Assembly: GCA_019752045.1 (NCBI GenBank)
Contig: JAIEMP010000013.1
Coordinates: 1-64,000 of the forward strand
Reading direction: 5' to 3'
Origin: Chitinophagaceae bacterium
GTDB lineage: Bacteria > Bacteroidota > Bacteroidia > Chitinophagales > Chitinophagaceae
DNA length: 64,000 bases
Shown: positions 38,829-47,170 of the stretch, one piece after another
Position numbering within the stretch: the stretch's first letter is position 1
Layout: the number at the start of each line of letters is the position of its first letter
Notes under the pieces: generated by a model
Database searches by the model: none
The model's input: only the letters and a program-made list of their open reading frames with translations
What the model was told of the DNA's origin: nothing
Translations under genes and position numbers: made by a program

Positions 38829-39497
38829 ATGAAACGATTTGCATTTTTCTTTGTTTCCTTTTTCTTATTCATCAATGCAGCCTTTATGCAAACCAAGCCC
38901 CTTACCTATCTTGCCCTTGGCGATTCTTATACCATCGGTGAAAGCGTTCCATTAAACAAAAATTTTCCAAACCAAACAGTTGCTTTATTAAAGAAGGAAA
39001 ACATTGCAATGGAAGAGCCTGCTATCATTGCCAAAACAGGCTGGACGACGGATGAATTACAGGAGCAGATCAGTCGAACACGTTTAGCTGTTCCATTTGA
39101 TTTTGTAACGTTGCTGATTGGTGTAAACAATCAATATCGTGGTAGAAGTGCAGAAGAATATGCACAACAGTTTGAAGAGTTGTTACAACAAGCCATCAGT
39201 TTTGCAGGAGATATACCAACCCATGTAATTGTAATAAGCATTCCTGATTGGGGTGTTACTCCTTTTGCAGAAGACAGAGACCGGAATAAAATTGCAAAAG
39301 AGATTGATGCGTTTAATGAAATAAATGAAAAGATCGTTAAAAAATATAACGTGCATTACATCAACATCACGCCCTTTACAAGAGAAGCAACAACAGATAA
39401 TAGCTTGGTTGCAAAAGATGGGTTGCATCCATCAGCAAAAGATTATGGAAGATGGGCGATGAAGGTGAAGGAAGTGATGTTAAAAGAAATCAAATAA
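38829..39497 (+). CDS. Exported SGNH/GDSL esterase
   Basis: A 222-residue SGNH hydrolase with a signal peptide (residues 1-20, ending AAFMQ). The nucleophile block is GDSYT (Ser33), block III is GVNNQYRG, and the catalytic Asp-His pair lies in DGLHPSAKDY. The expected reaction is hydrolysis of an ester (lipid, acetylated sugar or acyl-CoA), and the substrate is not clear. The ATG lies just after the gap that separates it from the divergent gcdH. It is convergent with pyrF. Confidence 0.93.
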   Translation: MKRFAFFFVSFFLFINAAFMQTKPLTYLALGDSYTIGESVPLNKNFPNQTVALLKKENIAMEEPAIIAKTGWTTDELQEQISRTRLAVPFDFVTLLIGVNNQYRGRSAEEYAQQFEELLQQAISFAGDIPTHVIVISIPDWGVTPFAEDRDRNKIAKEIDAFNEINEKIVKKYNVHYINITPFTREATTDNSLVAKDGLHPSAKDYGRWAMKVKEVMLKEIK

Positions 39498-39540
39498 TAA
39501 TTTTTCAACCGCCGCCAGAGTTTATAACTACTGACGGGAT

Positions 39541-40389
39541 TTATGATAAATACGTTTTCATTTCAGCCCCGTACTGCTCTGCAATTTTTTTTGCTTTATA
39601 CGCAAAATCTTCCCTGTCACTTGCATAAATTATTGCACGGCTTGCATTCACTAAAAGTCCGCACTGAGCGGTAGTCGAAGTGTCCTTTATCATCGCTTTC
39701 TCCGAAATATCTTTTAAACTTCCACCCTGTGCACCAACACCGGGCACCAATAAAAAATGATCAGGAATAATACTGCGGATATTCACAAACTCTTCGGCCT
39801 GTGTTGCACCAACCACAAACATGAGGTTATCTGGTGTGCCCCATGATGAAACAGTTCGTAATACACGTTCGTATAAAAATTCTGCACGCAGATGTTCTTC
39901 GCCGTTTTCACTGATGAGCTGTTTCATTTCAAAATCATTGGCTCCTTTGTTAGAAGTTAATCCCAATACAATGGCCCACTTGCCTTCATATTCTAAAAAC
40001 GGACGTACACTGTCTTCACCCATATACGGCGCAACAGTGATGGCATCAAAACTCATCGTTTCAAAAAATGCTTTTGCATATTGTGCGGATGTATTACCAA
40101 TATCGCCTCTTTTGGCATCCGCAATTTTAAAATGCGTTGAGGGAATATAATTAACTGTGCGTTCCATCACCTCCCAGCCTTTTACACCCATGGCTTCATA
40201 AAACGCCGTATTGATTTTATAACTTACACAATAATCCAGTGTAGCATCAATGATGTCTTTATTGAATTCAAACATCGCATCGGGATGCGATTGCAAATGT
40301 TTTGGAATTTTGATGAGGTCGGTATCTAAACCAACACATAAGTAGGTTTGTTTCTGATTGATTTGTTCAATGAGCTCAGATCTTTTCAT
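39541..40389 (-). CDS. pyrF: Orotidine 5'-phosphate decarboxylase (long type)
   Basis: A 282-residue cytoplasmic enzyme that decarboxylates OMP to UMP in pyrimidine synthesis. Catalytic residues are in DAKRGDIGNT (D91, K93), with 'YMGEDSVRPFLEY' and the phosphate-binding 'LVPGVGAQGGSLKDI', as in the group 2 family of Bacteroidota and Actinobacteria. Residues 236-241 (TSTTAQ) are encoded by a short repeat (ACTTCGACTACCGCTCAG) that appears inserted in frame between KD and CGLLVN, where relatives have no extra residues. Its start codon overlaps the end of the DUF5615 gene (4 bp). Confidence 0.95.
   Translation of the reverse strand: MKRSELIEQINQKQTYLCVGLDTDLIKIPKHLQSHPDAMFEFNKDIIDATLDYCVSYKINTAFYEAMGVKGWEVMERTVNYIPSTHFKIADAKRGDIGNTSAQYAKAFFETMSFDAITVAPYMGEDSVRPFLEYEGKWAIVLGLTSNKGANDFEMKQLISENGEEHLRAEFLYERVLRTVSSWGTPDNLMFVVGATQAEEFVNIRSIIPDHFLLVPGVGAQGGSLKDISEKAMIKDTSTTAQCGLLVNASRAIIYASDREDFAYKAKKIAEQYGAEMKTYLS
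39664..39681 (-). repeat. 18-bp in-frame repeat insertion in pyrF
   Basis: On the minus strand ACTTCGACTACCGCTCAG (with flanks CACT...AGTG) adds six residues, TSTTAQ, to PyrF. The word is like a palindromic CACTTCGACT...CTCAGTG element that I recall from other Bacteroidota intergenic regions. Confidence 0.65.
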
Positions 40390-40733
40390 AATTCTTTACT
40401 GTAAATTTCAAGGAGTCCGGTTTCTGGTGAAAGAAACAATTCTTCAATATCTTTTTTATGCTTCAAAATAATTTCAGCTAAATAGGCTGTGCTTTGATTA
40501 CCTGTTTTCAGTAAGAGAACTTTAGGAGGAAAGCCGGACAGATTCATCAGATTCAAAAAATCTTCATCATTGGTTACAATGATCAGATTGCTTTCTTTTG
40601 CAAATTTCCAAATCAATTGATCAGATGCAGGTATCGGTAAACCTGTTTGTTCTACATGCAAACATTCAAATCCTTTTTCCTGTAAAATGCGAACGAGCCG
40701 CCACGACAGATTGGCATCAATGAGCAGCTTCAT
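40386..40733 (-). CDS. DUF5615 PIN-like toxin
   Basis: A 115-residue PIN-like nuclease of the DUF5615 family, predicted to act as toxin by RNA cleavage. Conserved acidic residues are in LLIDANLSWRLV (D6) and 'NLIIVTNDEDFLNL' (ND.D), with 'HVEQTGLPIPASDQLIWKFAKE' between. It overlaps the upstream DUF433 antitoxin gene by one base, so the two form a standard DUF433/DUF5615 toxin-antitoxin pair, and it precedes pyrF with a 4-bp overlap. The catalytic activity has not been shown for this family in general. Confidence 0.9.
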   Translation of the reverse strand: MKLLIDANLSWRLVRILQEKGFECLHVEQTGLPIPASDQLIWKFAKESNLIIVTNDEDFLNLMNLSGFPPKVLLLKTGNQSTAYLAEIILKHKKDIEELFLSPETGLLEIYSKEL

Positions 40734-40960
40734 CAGGCAGCAATCATTTTAATCATGGATTCACGATTTGCTGCAAATGCCAATGCTGCCAGTATATGTT
40801 CTTCTTTCAAGGATGGAAAATCCTCCAGTATTTCCGGATGAGTTGTACCTCCGGCAAGAAGTTGAAGAATATCTGCTATCGCTATCCTCGTTCCTTTGAT
40901 ACATGGTTTACCAAAGCGTACTTCAGCATTAATTGAGATATAGTTTGAAAGCTCTTTCAT
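40733..40960 (-). CDS. DUF433 antitoxin
   Basis: A 75-residue winged-helix/HTH-like protein of the DUF433 family, with 'YISINAEVRFGKPCIKGTRIAIADILQLLAGGTTHPEILEDFPSL' and 'EEHILAALAFAA', the highly conserved pattern of the VapB-like antitoxin. It likely binds DNA and neutralises the PIN-like toxin encoded directly downstream. It is 10 bp upstream of the kynU stop region on the same strand. Confidence 0.92.
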   Translation of the reverse strand: MKELSNYISINAEVRFGKPCIKGTRIAIADILQLLAGGTTHPEILEDFPSLKEEHILAALAFAANRESMIKMIAA

Positions 40961-40969
40961 TGTTTAAAA

Positions 40970-42244
40970 TTACAAAATCAATTTGAGTTGATGTCCAAAT
41001 TTCCACACTTCTTCAAATGTATTGTACAATGGAACCGGTGCCAGGCGGATCACCGAAGGCTCCCGCCAGTCAACATAGAAACCCTGCTTCATCAGTTCGT
41101 TGTATATTTCTTTTCCTCGCTCCAGCATATTCATACTTACCTGACAGCCATGTTCGTTTTCTTTTCGTGGAGTAATAAATTCAATAATGGGTTTTGTTTG
41201 TGATGCATTCACCTCATCGAGTATATACCACAGATAAGCGGTGAGCAATTTTCTTTTTGTGCTGATGTTTGTCCAGCCGGCTTCTTCCACTACCTGCAAT
41301 GCAGCACGGTGACTGGCATACATCATCATGGCAGGCGTGCCCAACTGCCATCCTTCTGCACTCAGCATTGGTTTAAAGCCTTTGTCCATTTTAAAACGAG
41401 TTGCCTGATCATAGCCCCACCAACCTGCAAAGCGGATCATTTTTTCATCGTTATGATAACGATCATGTATATAAACTGCTGCTACTGCACCCGGACCCGA
41501 ATTGAGATATTTATAACTGCACCAGCAGGCAAAATCAACATGCCAGTCGTGTAAGTTTAATTCAATATTACCTGCAGCATGTGCCAGATCGAAACCAACT
41601 TTTGCTCCGGCCTGTTGTGCAAGCTGGGTGATGGTTTGCATATCAAACACCTGCCCGCTGTAATAATTAATTCCGCCAAGTAATACCAATGCTAATTCAT
41701 CTTTATGCTCTACGATCTTTTGCAACACATCTTCATTGCGGATGGTATGTTCTCCGGCTCTTGGTTTAATTTCAATGATTGCATCAGCCGGATCAAAACC
41801 ATGATGCTTTACATGTGTTTCCATCATGTACTGATCACTGGGAAACGCTTTTGCTTCGCACAGAATTTTAAACCGCTTTCCCTGCGGACGATAAAAACTT
41901 ACCAGCATCAAATGCAGATTCACCGAGAGATTATTCATTACGCTCAATTCATGTGGCAAACATCCAACGATCTTGCTCAGTGGCTGCGTAAGATGCTGAT
42001 GATAATCCATCCAAGGTTCATCTGCATGAAAAAAAGATTCTACACCATGTGTTGCCCAATCGTTCATAATCGTTTGTACAAAATCATTGGTACGTTTGGG
42101 TTGAAGCCCTAATGAATTACCAAGAAAATAAACTTTCTCTTTTCCGTTTTCTGTTGGAATAATAAACTGCTGACGAAACTCTTTTAACGGATCCTGTGCA
42201 TCGAGTTGCTGCGCAAAGGCAAGACTGTTTTGAAACTGCATCAT
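40970..42244 (-). CDS. kynU: Kynureninase
   Basis: A 424-residue PLP enzyme that splits kynurenine into anthranilate and alanine in tryptophan breakdown. It shows 'FLGNSLGLQPKRTNDFVQTIMNDWATHGVESF', the PLP-phosphate region, 'KVGFDLAHAAGNIELNLHDWHVDFACWCSYKYLNSGPGAVAAVYIH' with the Schiff-base Lys in SYKY, and 'GWWGYDQATRFKMDKGF'. The family length is normal. It is the first gene (5') of a minus-strand run kynU - DUF433 - DUF5615 - pyrF, and the toxin-antitoxin pair sits inside that run. Confidence 0.95.
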   Translation of the reverse strand: MMQFQNSLAFAQQLDAQDPLKEFRQQFIIPTENGKEKVYFLGNSLGLQPKRTNDFVQTIMNDWATHGVESFFHADEPWMDYHQHLTQPLSKIVGCLPHELSVMNNLSVNLHLMLVSFYRPQGKRFKILCEAKAFPSDQYMMETHVKHHGFDPADAIIEIKPRAGEHTIRNEDVLQKIVEHKDELALVLLGGINYYSGQVFDMQTITQLAQQAGAKVGFDLAHAAGNIELNLHDWHVDFACWCSYKYLNSGPGAVAAVYIHDRYHNDEKMIRFAGWWGYDQATRFKMDKGFKPMLSAEGWQLGTPAMMMYASHRAALQVVEEAGWTNISTKRKLLTAYLWYILDEVNASQTKPIIEFITPRKENEHGCQVSMNMLERGKEIYNELMKQGFYVDWREPSVIRLAPVPLYNTFEEVWKFGHQLKLIL

Positions 42245-42293
42245 ACTATTTTGGTTCTTGGTCCTTGAATGACCATTGTTTTTAATTACTTAT

Positions 42294-42480
42294 TCCGTCC
42301 GACGAGGGCGTCTGACTGATGTTGCAAGGTCGGACGTCCCCGTCAGACCGATTATTTTTTTCTTTCATTTACTCCGTCCGACGAGGGCGTCTGACTGATG
42401 TTGCAAGGTCGGACGTCCTCGTCAGACCGATTATTTTTATTTACTCTCTCGTTTACTCCGTCCGACGAGGGCGCCTGACG
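42294..42480. repeat. Three tandem copies of a GTCYGAC palindromic repeat
   Basis: Two full units and a partial third begin at 42294, 42373 and 42457. Each has the near-palindrome GTCCGACGAGGGCGTCTGAC, a TGATGTTGCAAG spacer, and a second near-palindrome, GTCGGACGTCC(C/T)CGTCAGAC. The two halves can also pair with each other as a long hairpin. The 20-bp word GTCCGACGAGGGCGTCTGAC recurs as an exact reverse complement inside prmC (62160-62179). No gene lies in this gap. Confidence 0.85.
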
Positions 42481-42485
42481 TGGAT

Positions 42486-43424
42486 TTATTCATTAAACAA
42501 GTTAGGATAATCGGTGATGATTCCATCAACTCCCATCTTCTTCAGCCGTTCAATTTCTTCTTTTGTATTTACCGTCCATGGAATGAGTTTCATTTTTTTT
42601 GAACGACAGTAAGAAATAACTGCTTCGTTTACCAATGAAAAGTGCGGACTGTAAATAGATGGGGTAAAGCCAAGTGCTGTGATTTGCTTTTCTATGCTAC
42701 GCTTGTCATTGTCTTCAATGAGCATGGCTGTTTTAATATGCGGATAGTGTTGGTGCAGGTATTGTAAGGTTCTGAAATCAAATGATTGAATGATGACCCA
42801 ATCTTCCAGTTTTTTTTCTTTGATCACTGCCATCAGCAATTCAACAAACTCATCCGGTTTTGGATGATACAAATTATCGCCAATCGGCAAACATTTTGTT
42901 TCAATATTGAAGTAAGGATGAGGCCGTTTACTTGTGATCATGAACTGAGCAACGCTGTCAAACAGCTCTTTCAGTAAAGGTTTATATGCAGCCATTTTTT
43001 GCTGTTGCGGGAAACGTGGATTCACTTTCATTCCCACATCATACTTTCGAACATCGGCATAATTCATTTGATAAATGTTCAATCCTTTTTCTTCTGCAAG
43101 AGTTACATACTCACCGTTTGGCTTGGTTGTGATATCATGATTAAAGAACGGCTCATGCGATACAACAACCTGTTTATCTTTTGTAATCACTACATCGAGC
43201 TCCAATGTTGTTACTCCCAATGCTAATGCATGCAACATAGCCGGAATGGTATTCTCCGGCATTAAGCCACGGCAGCCACGATGGCCTTGTTTATCGAAAG
43301 AGGTTTGCATATTTAAAGTATCATACGCATAATCCAAAGGATTCAAGCAAATCGTTCCTGTTGGTTTATTTGATCTGTAAAATGAAAAGAAAAAAATCAG
43401 GAAAAAGAAAAGTAAATTTTTCAT
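42486..43424 (-). CDS. Glycerophosphodiester phosphodiesterase
   Basis: A 312-residue exported phosphodiesterase with an N-terminal hydrophobic signal (about residues 1-16). The GDPD TIM-barrel is shown by HRGCRGLMPENTIPAM (His-Arg and Glu-Asn-Thr of the active site), 'ELDVVITKDKQVVVSHEPF' (metal-binding E.D...H), 'FNIETK' and 'IPWTVNTKEEIERLKKMGVDGIITDYPNLF'. It would release glycerol 3-phosphate from glycerophosphodiesters in the periplasm. The gene is followed by the GTCYGAC repeats and preceded by a RelE/ParE pair. Confidence 0.94.
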   Translation of the reverse strand: MKNLLFFFLIFFFSFYRSNKPTGTICLNPLDYAYDTLNMQTSFDKQGHRGCRGLMPENTIPAMLHALALGVTTLELDVVITKDKQVVVSHEPFFNHDITTKPNGEYVTLAEEKGLNIYQMNYADVRKYDVGMKVNPRFPQQQKMAAYKPLLKELFDSVAQFMITSKRPHPYFNIETKCLPIGDNLYHPKPDEFVELLMAVIKEKKLEDWVIIQSFDFRTLQYLHQHYPHIKTAMLIEDNDKRSIEKQITALGFTPSIYSPHFSLVNEAVISYCRSKKMKLIPWTVNTKEEIERLKKMGVDGIITDYPNLFNE

Positions 43425-43433
43425 TTCTGGAAA

Positions 43434-43700
43434 TTACAACTGATCATAAATATCTTTTCTGTGTCCGATTTCTCTAACATCAACCAACAGGATCACCTCT
43501 TCAATGGCATAAATAATCCTGTAATCGCCAAAACGGATACGCCATAAGTTTTTGTATCCTTTTAATTTTTTACAACCTGTTGGACGGGGATTGTTTTGAA
43601 GCGATTCTAATAACGTTACAATTGACTTTGTAATAGAATTTGGCAAACGGGCAAGACTTTTTTCAGCTGACCTTGTTAAAACAACTGAATATTTTTTCAT
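43434..43700 (-). CDS. RelE/ParE-family toxin
   Basis: An 88-residue toxin of the RelE/ParE superfamily, with 'LTRSAEKSLARLPNSITKSIVTLLESLQNNPRPTGCKKLKGYKNLWRIRFGDYRIIYAIEEVILLVDVREIGHRKDIYD'-type organisation: L.G..+.WRIR.GDYRI.Y and a terminal GHRKDIY. RelE-type toxins cleave mRNA on the ribosome. Its start overlaps the upstream antitoxin stop (ATGA). The end lies 10 bp before the start of the phosphodiesterase gene on the same strand. Confidence 0.95.
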   Translation of the reverse strand: MKKYSVVLTRSAEKSLARLPNSITKSIVTLLESLQNNPRPTGCKKLKGYKNLWRIRFGDYRIIYAIEEVILLVDVREIGHRKDIYDQL

Positions 43701-43894
43701 TTCAGTTTACCTTTCTTTTTGAGATTGCTGATAACTTTAGAAAGCGGCACCCTTTCCTCATCTCTTTTTGATTCTGCAATAATTCCATCCAGCAGATCTT
43801 CCATTTCTTCATCATACTTTTCAAGTACTTTCAGTTCAATTTGAACTGCTATCTTATTATTTTTTTCGTCTGTTACATATTTCACACCTTTCAT
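43697..43894 (-). CDS. Antitoxin of the RelE/ParE pair
   Basis: A 65-residue antitoxin-like protein. The N-terminal 'KYVTDEKNNKIAVQIELKVLEKYDEEMEDLLDGIIAESKRDEE' is the helical/strand pattern of small Bacteroidota antitoxins that accompany RelE/ParE toxins, and the basic tail 'VISNLKKKGKLK' may contact the toxin. It is translationally coupled with the toxin through a 4-bp overlap. Confidence 0.85.
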   Translation of the reverse strand: MKGVKYVTDEKNNKIAVQIELKVLEKYDEEMEDLLDGIIAESKRDEERVPLSKVISNLKKKGKLK

Positions 43895-43916
43895 AATATC
43901 TGTTTAATGGATAAAT

Positions 43917-44570
43917 TTACTTTTTTTCTTCCGTATTTAATTGCCCAAACACTTTATCTCTTCTCTCTTCCATTTTTCTTGCCACTTCCGCAGCTTCTCC
44001 ACCCACTGCTTTTAATTTTTCTGCAATGTGATGATAACTTTCTTCATCACGGTTCTGGCTCAGTTTAAATACATGCTCCACCGAACTCACTTCTATTTCA
44101 AAAGCAACAATCGCTTTCATTAAACTGCTGCGGTAGTCATGCGGAAGGTTATCAAACACGGTTGCAGATTGCTGATCATTGTTTTCGTAATGCAGCGAAA
44201 GTTTACGCAATGCATCTTCCAATCCCTTTTCATCTAAAAAAGAAAGCGTTCCTCTTGCATGTACACTCATGTAGTTCCATGTACTTGCCTGATGCGGATC
44301 GTTGTACCAGGTGGCACTTACATAAGTATGCGGACCGGTAAACACAACCAATACATTTGGATTTTTTTCAAACGCATTATGGTGATCCTGTTTCCGCATC
44401 ATATGCCCCAGCAGAATCATCTTCCCCTCTCTCTCTTCAAACAATAAAGGAATTTGTGTTGCTGCAGAACGGCCATCAGCATTACCAATCAACATCGCAA
44501 ACGGATGCTGTTTCATAAATTCAATAACAACCTGCGGATCGGGTTCTTTAAAATGAGGGAGACTGTACAT
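43917..44570 (-). CDS. PaiB-like FMN-binding negative regulator
   Basis: A 217-residue cytoplasmic protein of the PaiB family (FMN-binding split barrel). Markers are 'MYSLPHFKEPDPQVVIEFMKQHPFAMLIG', 'EEREGKMILLGHMMRKQDH', 'VLVVFTGPHTYVSATWYNDPHQASTWNYMSVHARG' and 'IVAFEIEVSSVEHVFKLSQNRDEESY'. In Bacillus PaiB is tied to protease/sporulation regulation; in most species it is a possible flavin-dependent enzyme of unknown substrate. It precedes the small RelE/ParE pair by 22 bp on the same strand. The start (ATG at 44570) fits the family. Confidence 0.93.
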   Translation of the reverse strand: MYSLPHFKEPDPQVVIEFMKQHPFAMLIGNADGRSAATQIPLLFEEREGKMILLGHMMRKQDHHNAFEKNPNVLVVFTGPHTYVSATWYNDPHQASTWNYMSVHARGTLSFLDEKGLEDALRKLSLHYENNDQQSATVFDNLPHDYRSSLMKAIVAFEIEVSSVEHVFKLSQNRDEESYHHIAEKLKAVGGEAAEVARKMEERRDKVFGQLNTEEKK

Positions 44571-44647
44571 AGTTCAAAGGTAGGCTAAGAGAGTAAGAGA
44601 AAAATAAGAGTTGGCACACGGAGGCACAGAGGGCACAGACAAGCGCT

Positions 44648-44899
44648 GCCGTGGTCGGTGTCTTCACCGAACACAAACAGAGCTACTTAAAAATGAAAGC
44701 CGGGGAGACGGTAAGGCGGAGAGAAAATTGTAGTTGAATTCTTCCTGTCTCATCGTCTTACCGGCATCATACAACCGCCGTGGTCGGTGTCTTCACCGAA
44801 CACAAACAGAGCTACTTAAAAATGAAAGCCGGGAAGACGGTAAGGCGGAGAGAAAATTGTAGTTGAATTCTTCCCGTCTCATCGTCTTACCGGCATCAA
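44648..44899. repeat. Tandem 129-bp direct repeat
   Basis: Two copies (from 44648 and 44777) with few differences lie in the 370-bp gap between paiB and the GlsB-family gene. Each holds a TCGGTGTCTTCACCGA palindrome, a spacer AACACAAACAGAGC, and GCCGG...CCGGC outer arms around GACGGTAAG/CTTACCG. No protein-coding gene is seen in the gap. Confidence 0.85.
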
Positions 44900-44940
44900 T
44901 ACTCAAAATGAGTTGATTTATTTTTTACATAGTAACAGGA

Positions 44941-45189
44941 TCACTTACCCTTAAACAACACATTGATCACAGCAAGAATAATCACTGCACCCAGTGCACC
45001 TGTAAGTATTGCACCAATCCATCCTGTGCCGAAACTGATACCGAATTTACCCAGCAGCCAGTAGCCAACAAAACTTCCAAGTATACCAACAACGATGTTG
45101 CCTAATAAACCAAGTCCGCCTCCTTTAAATATCTGTGCACCCAGCCAACCGGCAATAGCTCCAATTAAAAGTGTTGCAATGATTTCCAT
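44941..45189 (-). CDS. GlsB/YeaQ/YmgE-family stress response membrane protein
   Basis: An 82-residue integral membrane protein with three hydrophobic helices and the family glycine-rich pattern 'LLIGAIAGWLGAQIFKGGGLGLLGNIVVGILGSFVGYWLLG' and 'TGWIGAILTGALGAVIILAVI'. The family is induced by stress in several bacteria, but the molecular role is unknown. It stands alone between a repeat region and the Mrp gene. Confidence 0.95.
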   Translation of the reverse strand: MEIIATLLIGAIAGWLGAQIFKGGGLGLLGNIVVGILGSFVGYWLLGKFGISFGTGWIGAILTGALGAVIILAVINVLFKGK

Positions 45190-45303
45190 GATTCGTTTTT
45201 TAGTGAGTAATGAAAACTGAATCTACCCTTTTGTAAACGAAAACGGGTATCTTCTTTTCAAAACAGCAAAAAAATAATTGCTGCAATCCTCACCGTACAT
45301 AAA

Positions 45304-46398
45304 CTATACCACAGTAGTCAATAGCTCCGTTACAGGCATTCCTGCATTACGGATGGCAATGCTTCTTACAGTAGCATCGGTAAAATCTTCAAATGCTTTT
45401 TTGGTAATGAGATCATCGCCTGCCATGACAGGTGTACCTGCATCACCCCCTTCACGAATGCTTTGAACCAATGGAATCTGACCAAGAAAATTCAGTTCAA
45501 ATTCATCGGCCAAACGTTTGCCGCCATCTTTTCCAAAAATGTAATATTTATTATCTGGTAATTCTGCCGGAGTAAAGTATGCCATGTTCTCCACCAGTCC
45601 GATAATGGGTACTTTAATTTGTGTTTGTCCAAACATCGCCACTGCTTTCTTTGCATCGGCAAGTGCAATATCCTGCGGAGTAGTTACCACAACAGCACCT
45701 GTAACAGGAACTGTTTGTACCAATGTTAAATGAATATCGCCTGTGCCCGGTGGCATATCAATCACTAAATAATCCAGTTCTTCCCACAACACATCGGTTA
45801 CAAATTGTTTAATGGCACTGCTCGCCATAGGGCCACGCCAAACAATAGCATCTTTTTCATTTACCAGTAAACCAATGCTCATGAATTTGATCCCGAATTT
45901 TTCCATGGGAACAATCATGCCTTTACCATTCACTTCAGTCATCTTTGGTCGTTCACCTCTAACACCAAACATCATGGGTACACTTGGTCCGTAAATATCA
46001 GCATCCATCAAACCAACTTTTGCACCATTCCTTGCTAATGCAATGGCAAGGTTTGCACTCACTGTGCTCTTACCTACTCCACCTTTTCCACTTACTACTG
46101 CAATAATATTTTTTACATTGGGCAGAACCGATTTAGGATCTTTCCGGTTGCTGCTTGTATTGGATGTAAAGTTTACCTGCACATTGGCTTCTTTATTTAC
46201 CAGCAGATGAATAGCATTCTTTGATGCATTGCCCATGAGATCTTTCATAGGACAGGCTGGTGTGGTTAACACAATGGTGAAACTCACATTGTTTCCATCA
46301 ATTACCAGATCCTGTATCATATTCAACGTAACGAGGTCTTTACCGAGATCGGGCTCCTGTACATTACTCAATGCCTGCAACACTTGTTCCTTTGTCAT
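45304..46398 (-). CDS. Mrp/ApbC-like Fe-S cluster carrier ATPase
   Basis: A 364-residue P-loop ATPase of the MinD/Mrp family (Fe-S cluster carrier). The N-terminal MIP18-like domain ('QALSNVQEPDLGKDLVTLNMIQDLVI', 'PACPMKDLMGNASKNAI') is followed by the deviant Walker A GKGGVGKST, 'GLMDADIYGPSVPMMFG', 'YLVIDMPPGTGDIHLTL', and 'NMAYFTPAELPDNKYYIFGKDGG'. It would transfer Fe-S clusters to target apoproteins. It is divergent from the gene at 46501. The start is fixed by family alignment at 46398. Confidence 0.95.
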   Translation of the reverse strand: MTKEQVLQALSNVQEPDLGKDLVTLNMIQDLVIDGNNVSFTIVLTTPACPMKDLMGNASKNAIHLLVNKEANVQVNFTSNTSSNRKDPKSVLPNVKNIIAVVSGKGGVGKSTVSANLAIALARNGAKVGLMDADIYGPSVPMMFGVRGERPKMTEVNGKGMIVPMEKFGIKFMSIGLLVNEKDAIVWRGPMASSAIKQFVTDVLWEELDYLVIDMPPGTGDIHLTLVQTVPVTGAVVVTTPQDIALADAKKAVAMFGQTQIKVPIIGLVENMAYFTPAELPDNKYYIFGKDGGKRLADEFELNFLGQIPLVQSIREGGDAGTPVMAGDDLITKKAFEDFTDATVRSIAIRNAGMPVTELLTTVV

Positions 46399-46500
46399 AT
46401 TCGTATTATTTGTTAAAAAAAGAAATCAGGGAACAAAATTAACCATTGAAAGGTTTCATTTCATGAGGCAAATCATGTTTTCCACTTATTTTTGAAGCAG

Positions 46501-47139
46501 ATGAAGAAATTTTTACTCCTCAGTCTTATTTGTTGCCTGCTGGCCCCCGTTGTTGTGAAAGCACAATTTGAATCGGTGAAGGATTCCATTGTACAATTGT
46601 ATGGTGTGGTGATGACGGCCGACAGTCTTCGTGGGCTCCCATCCGTTACAGTGAAACTCCGCAACCAGAACCGTGGTACGTTTACAAATGAACAAGGTGT
46701 GTTTAGTATTGTGGTGATGAAGGGCGACATCATTGATTTTACCAGTATTGGTTTTAAACCAAAAGCAGTAACCATTCCTGCAAATATGGAAGGCAATTCG
46801 TTCAGCATTATTCAGCTTATGGTGGTTGATACGGTTTATTTACCGGCAACAATTATTAAAGCCAGACCAAGAAGAGAACAGTTTGAACGGGAGTTTGTGA
46901 ATGCAGATGTACCATCCGATAAAATTGAAATTGCACGACAAAATACCAGAACGGCCCAATCAAGAATACTGCAGCAATCATTACCAAGAGATGGCGGCGA
47001 AAATTCAAGAAACATTCAACGGCAGTATGCACAATCACAATACTACAACGGGCAGTACCGTCCGCAGAATATCTTTAACCCTGTAGCATGGAACGAATTT
47101 ATACAGGCGTGGAAGAGAGGAGACTTTAAGAAGAAATAG
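46501..47139 (+). CDS. Exported carboxypeptidase-regulatory-like domain protein
   Basis: A 212-residue exported protein with a signal peptide (residues 1-22, ending VVKAQ) and a carboxypeptidase-D regulatory-like beta-sandwich ('YGVVMTADSLRGLPSVTVKLRNQNRGTFTNEQGVFSIVVMKGDIIDFTSIGFKPKAVTIP'). The C-terminal 80 residues are helical and Gln/Arg-rich. It resembles Bacteroidota exported proteins of unknown function with this domain. The ATG at 46501 was preferred over the TTG at 46492. A TATTTTTG box lies just upstream. Confidence 0.82.
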   Translation: MKKFLLLSLICCLLAPVVVKAQFESVKDSIVQLYGVVMTADSLRGLPSVTVKLRNQNRGTFTNEQGVFSIVVMKGDIIDFTSIGFKPKAVTIPANMEGNSFSIIQLMVVDTVYLPATIIKARPRREQFEREFVNADVPSDKIEIARQNTRTAQSRILQQSLPRDGGENSRNIQRQYAQSQYYNGQYRPQNIFNPVAWNEFIQAWKRGDFKKK

Positions 47140-47170
47140 GAACTGGGAAGTTGAAAACCGAAAGTAGCCC

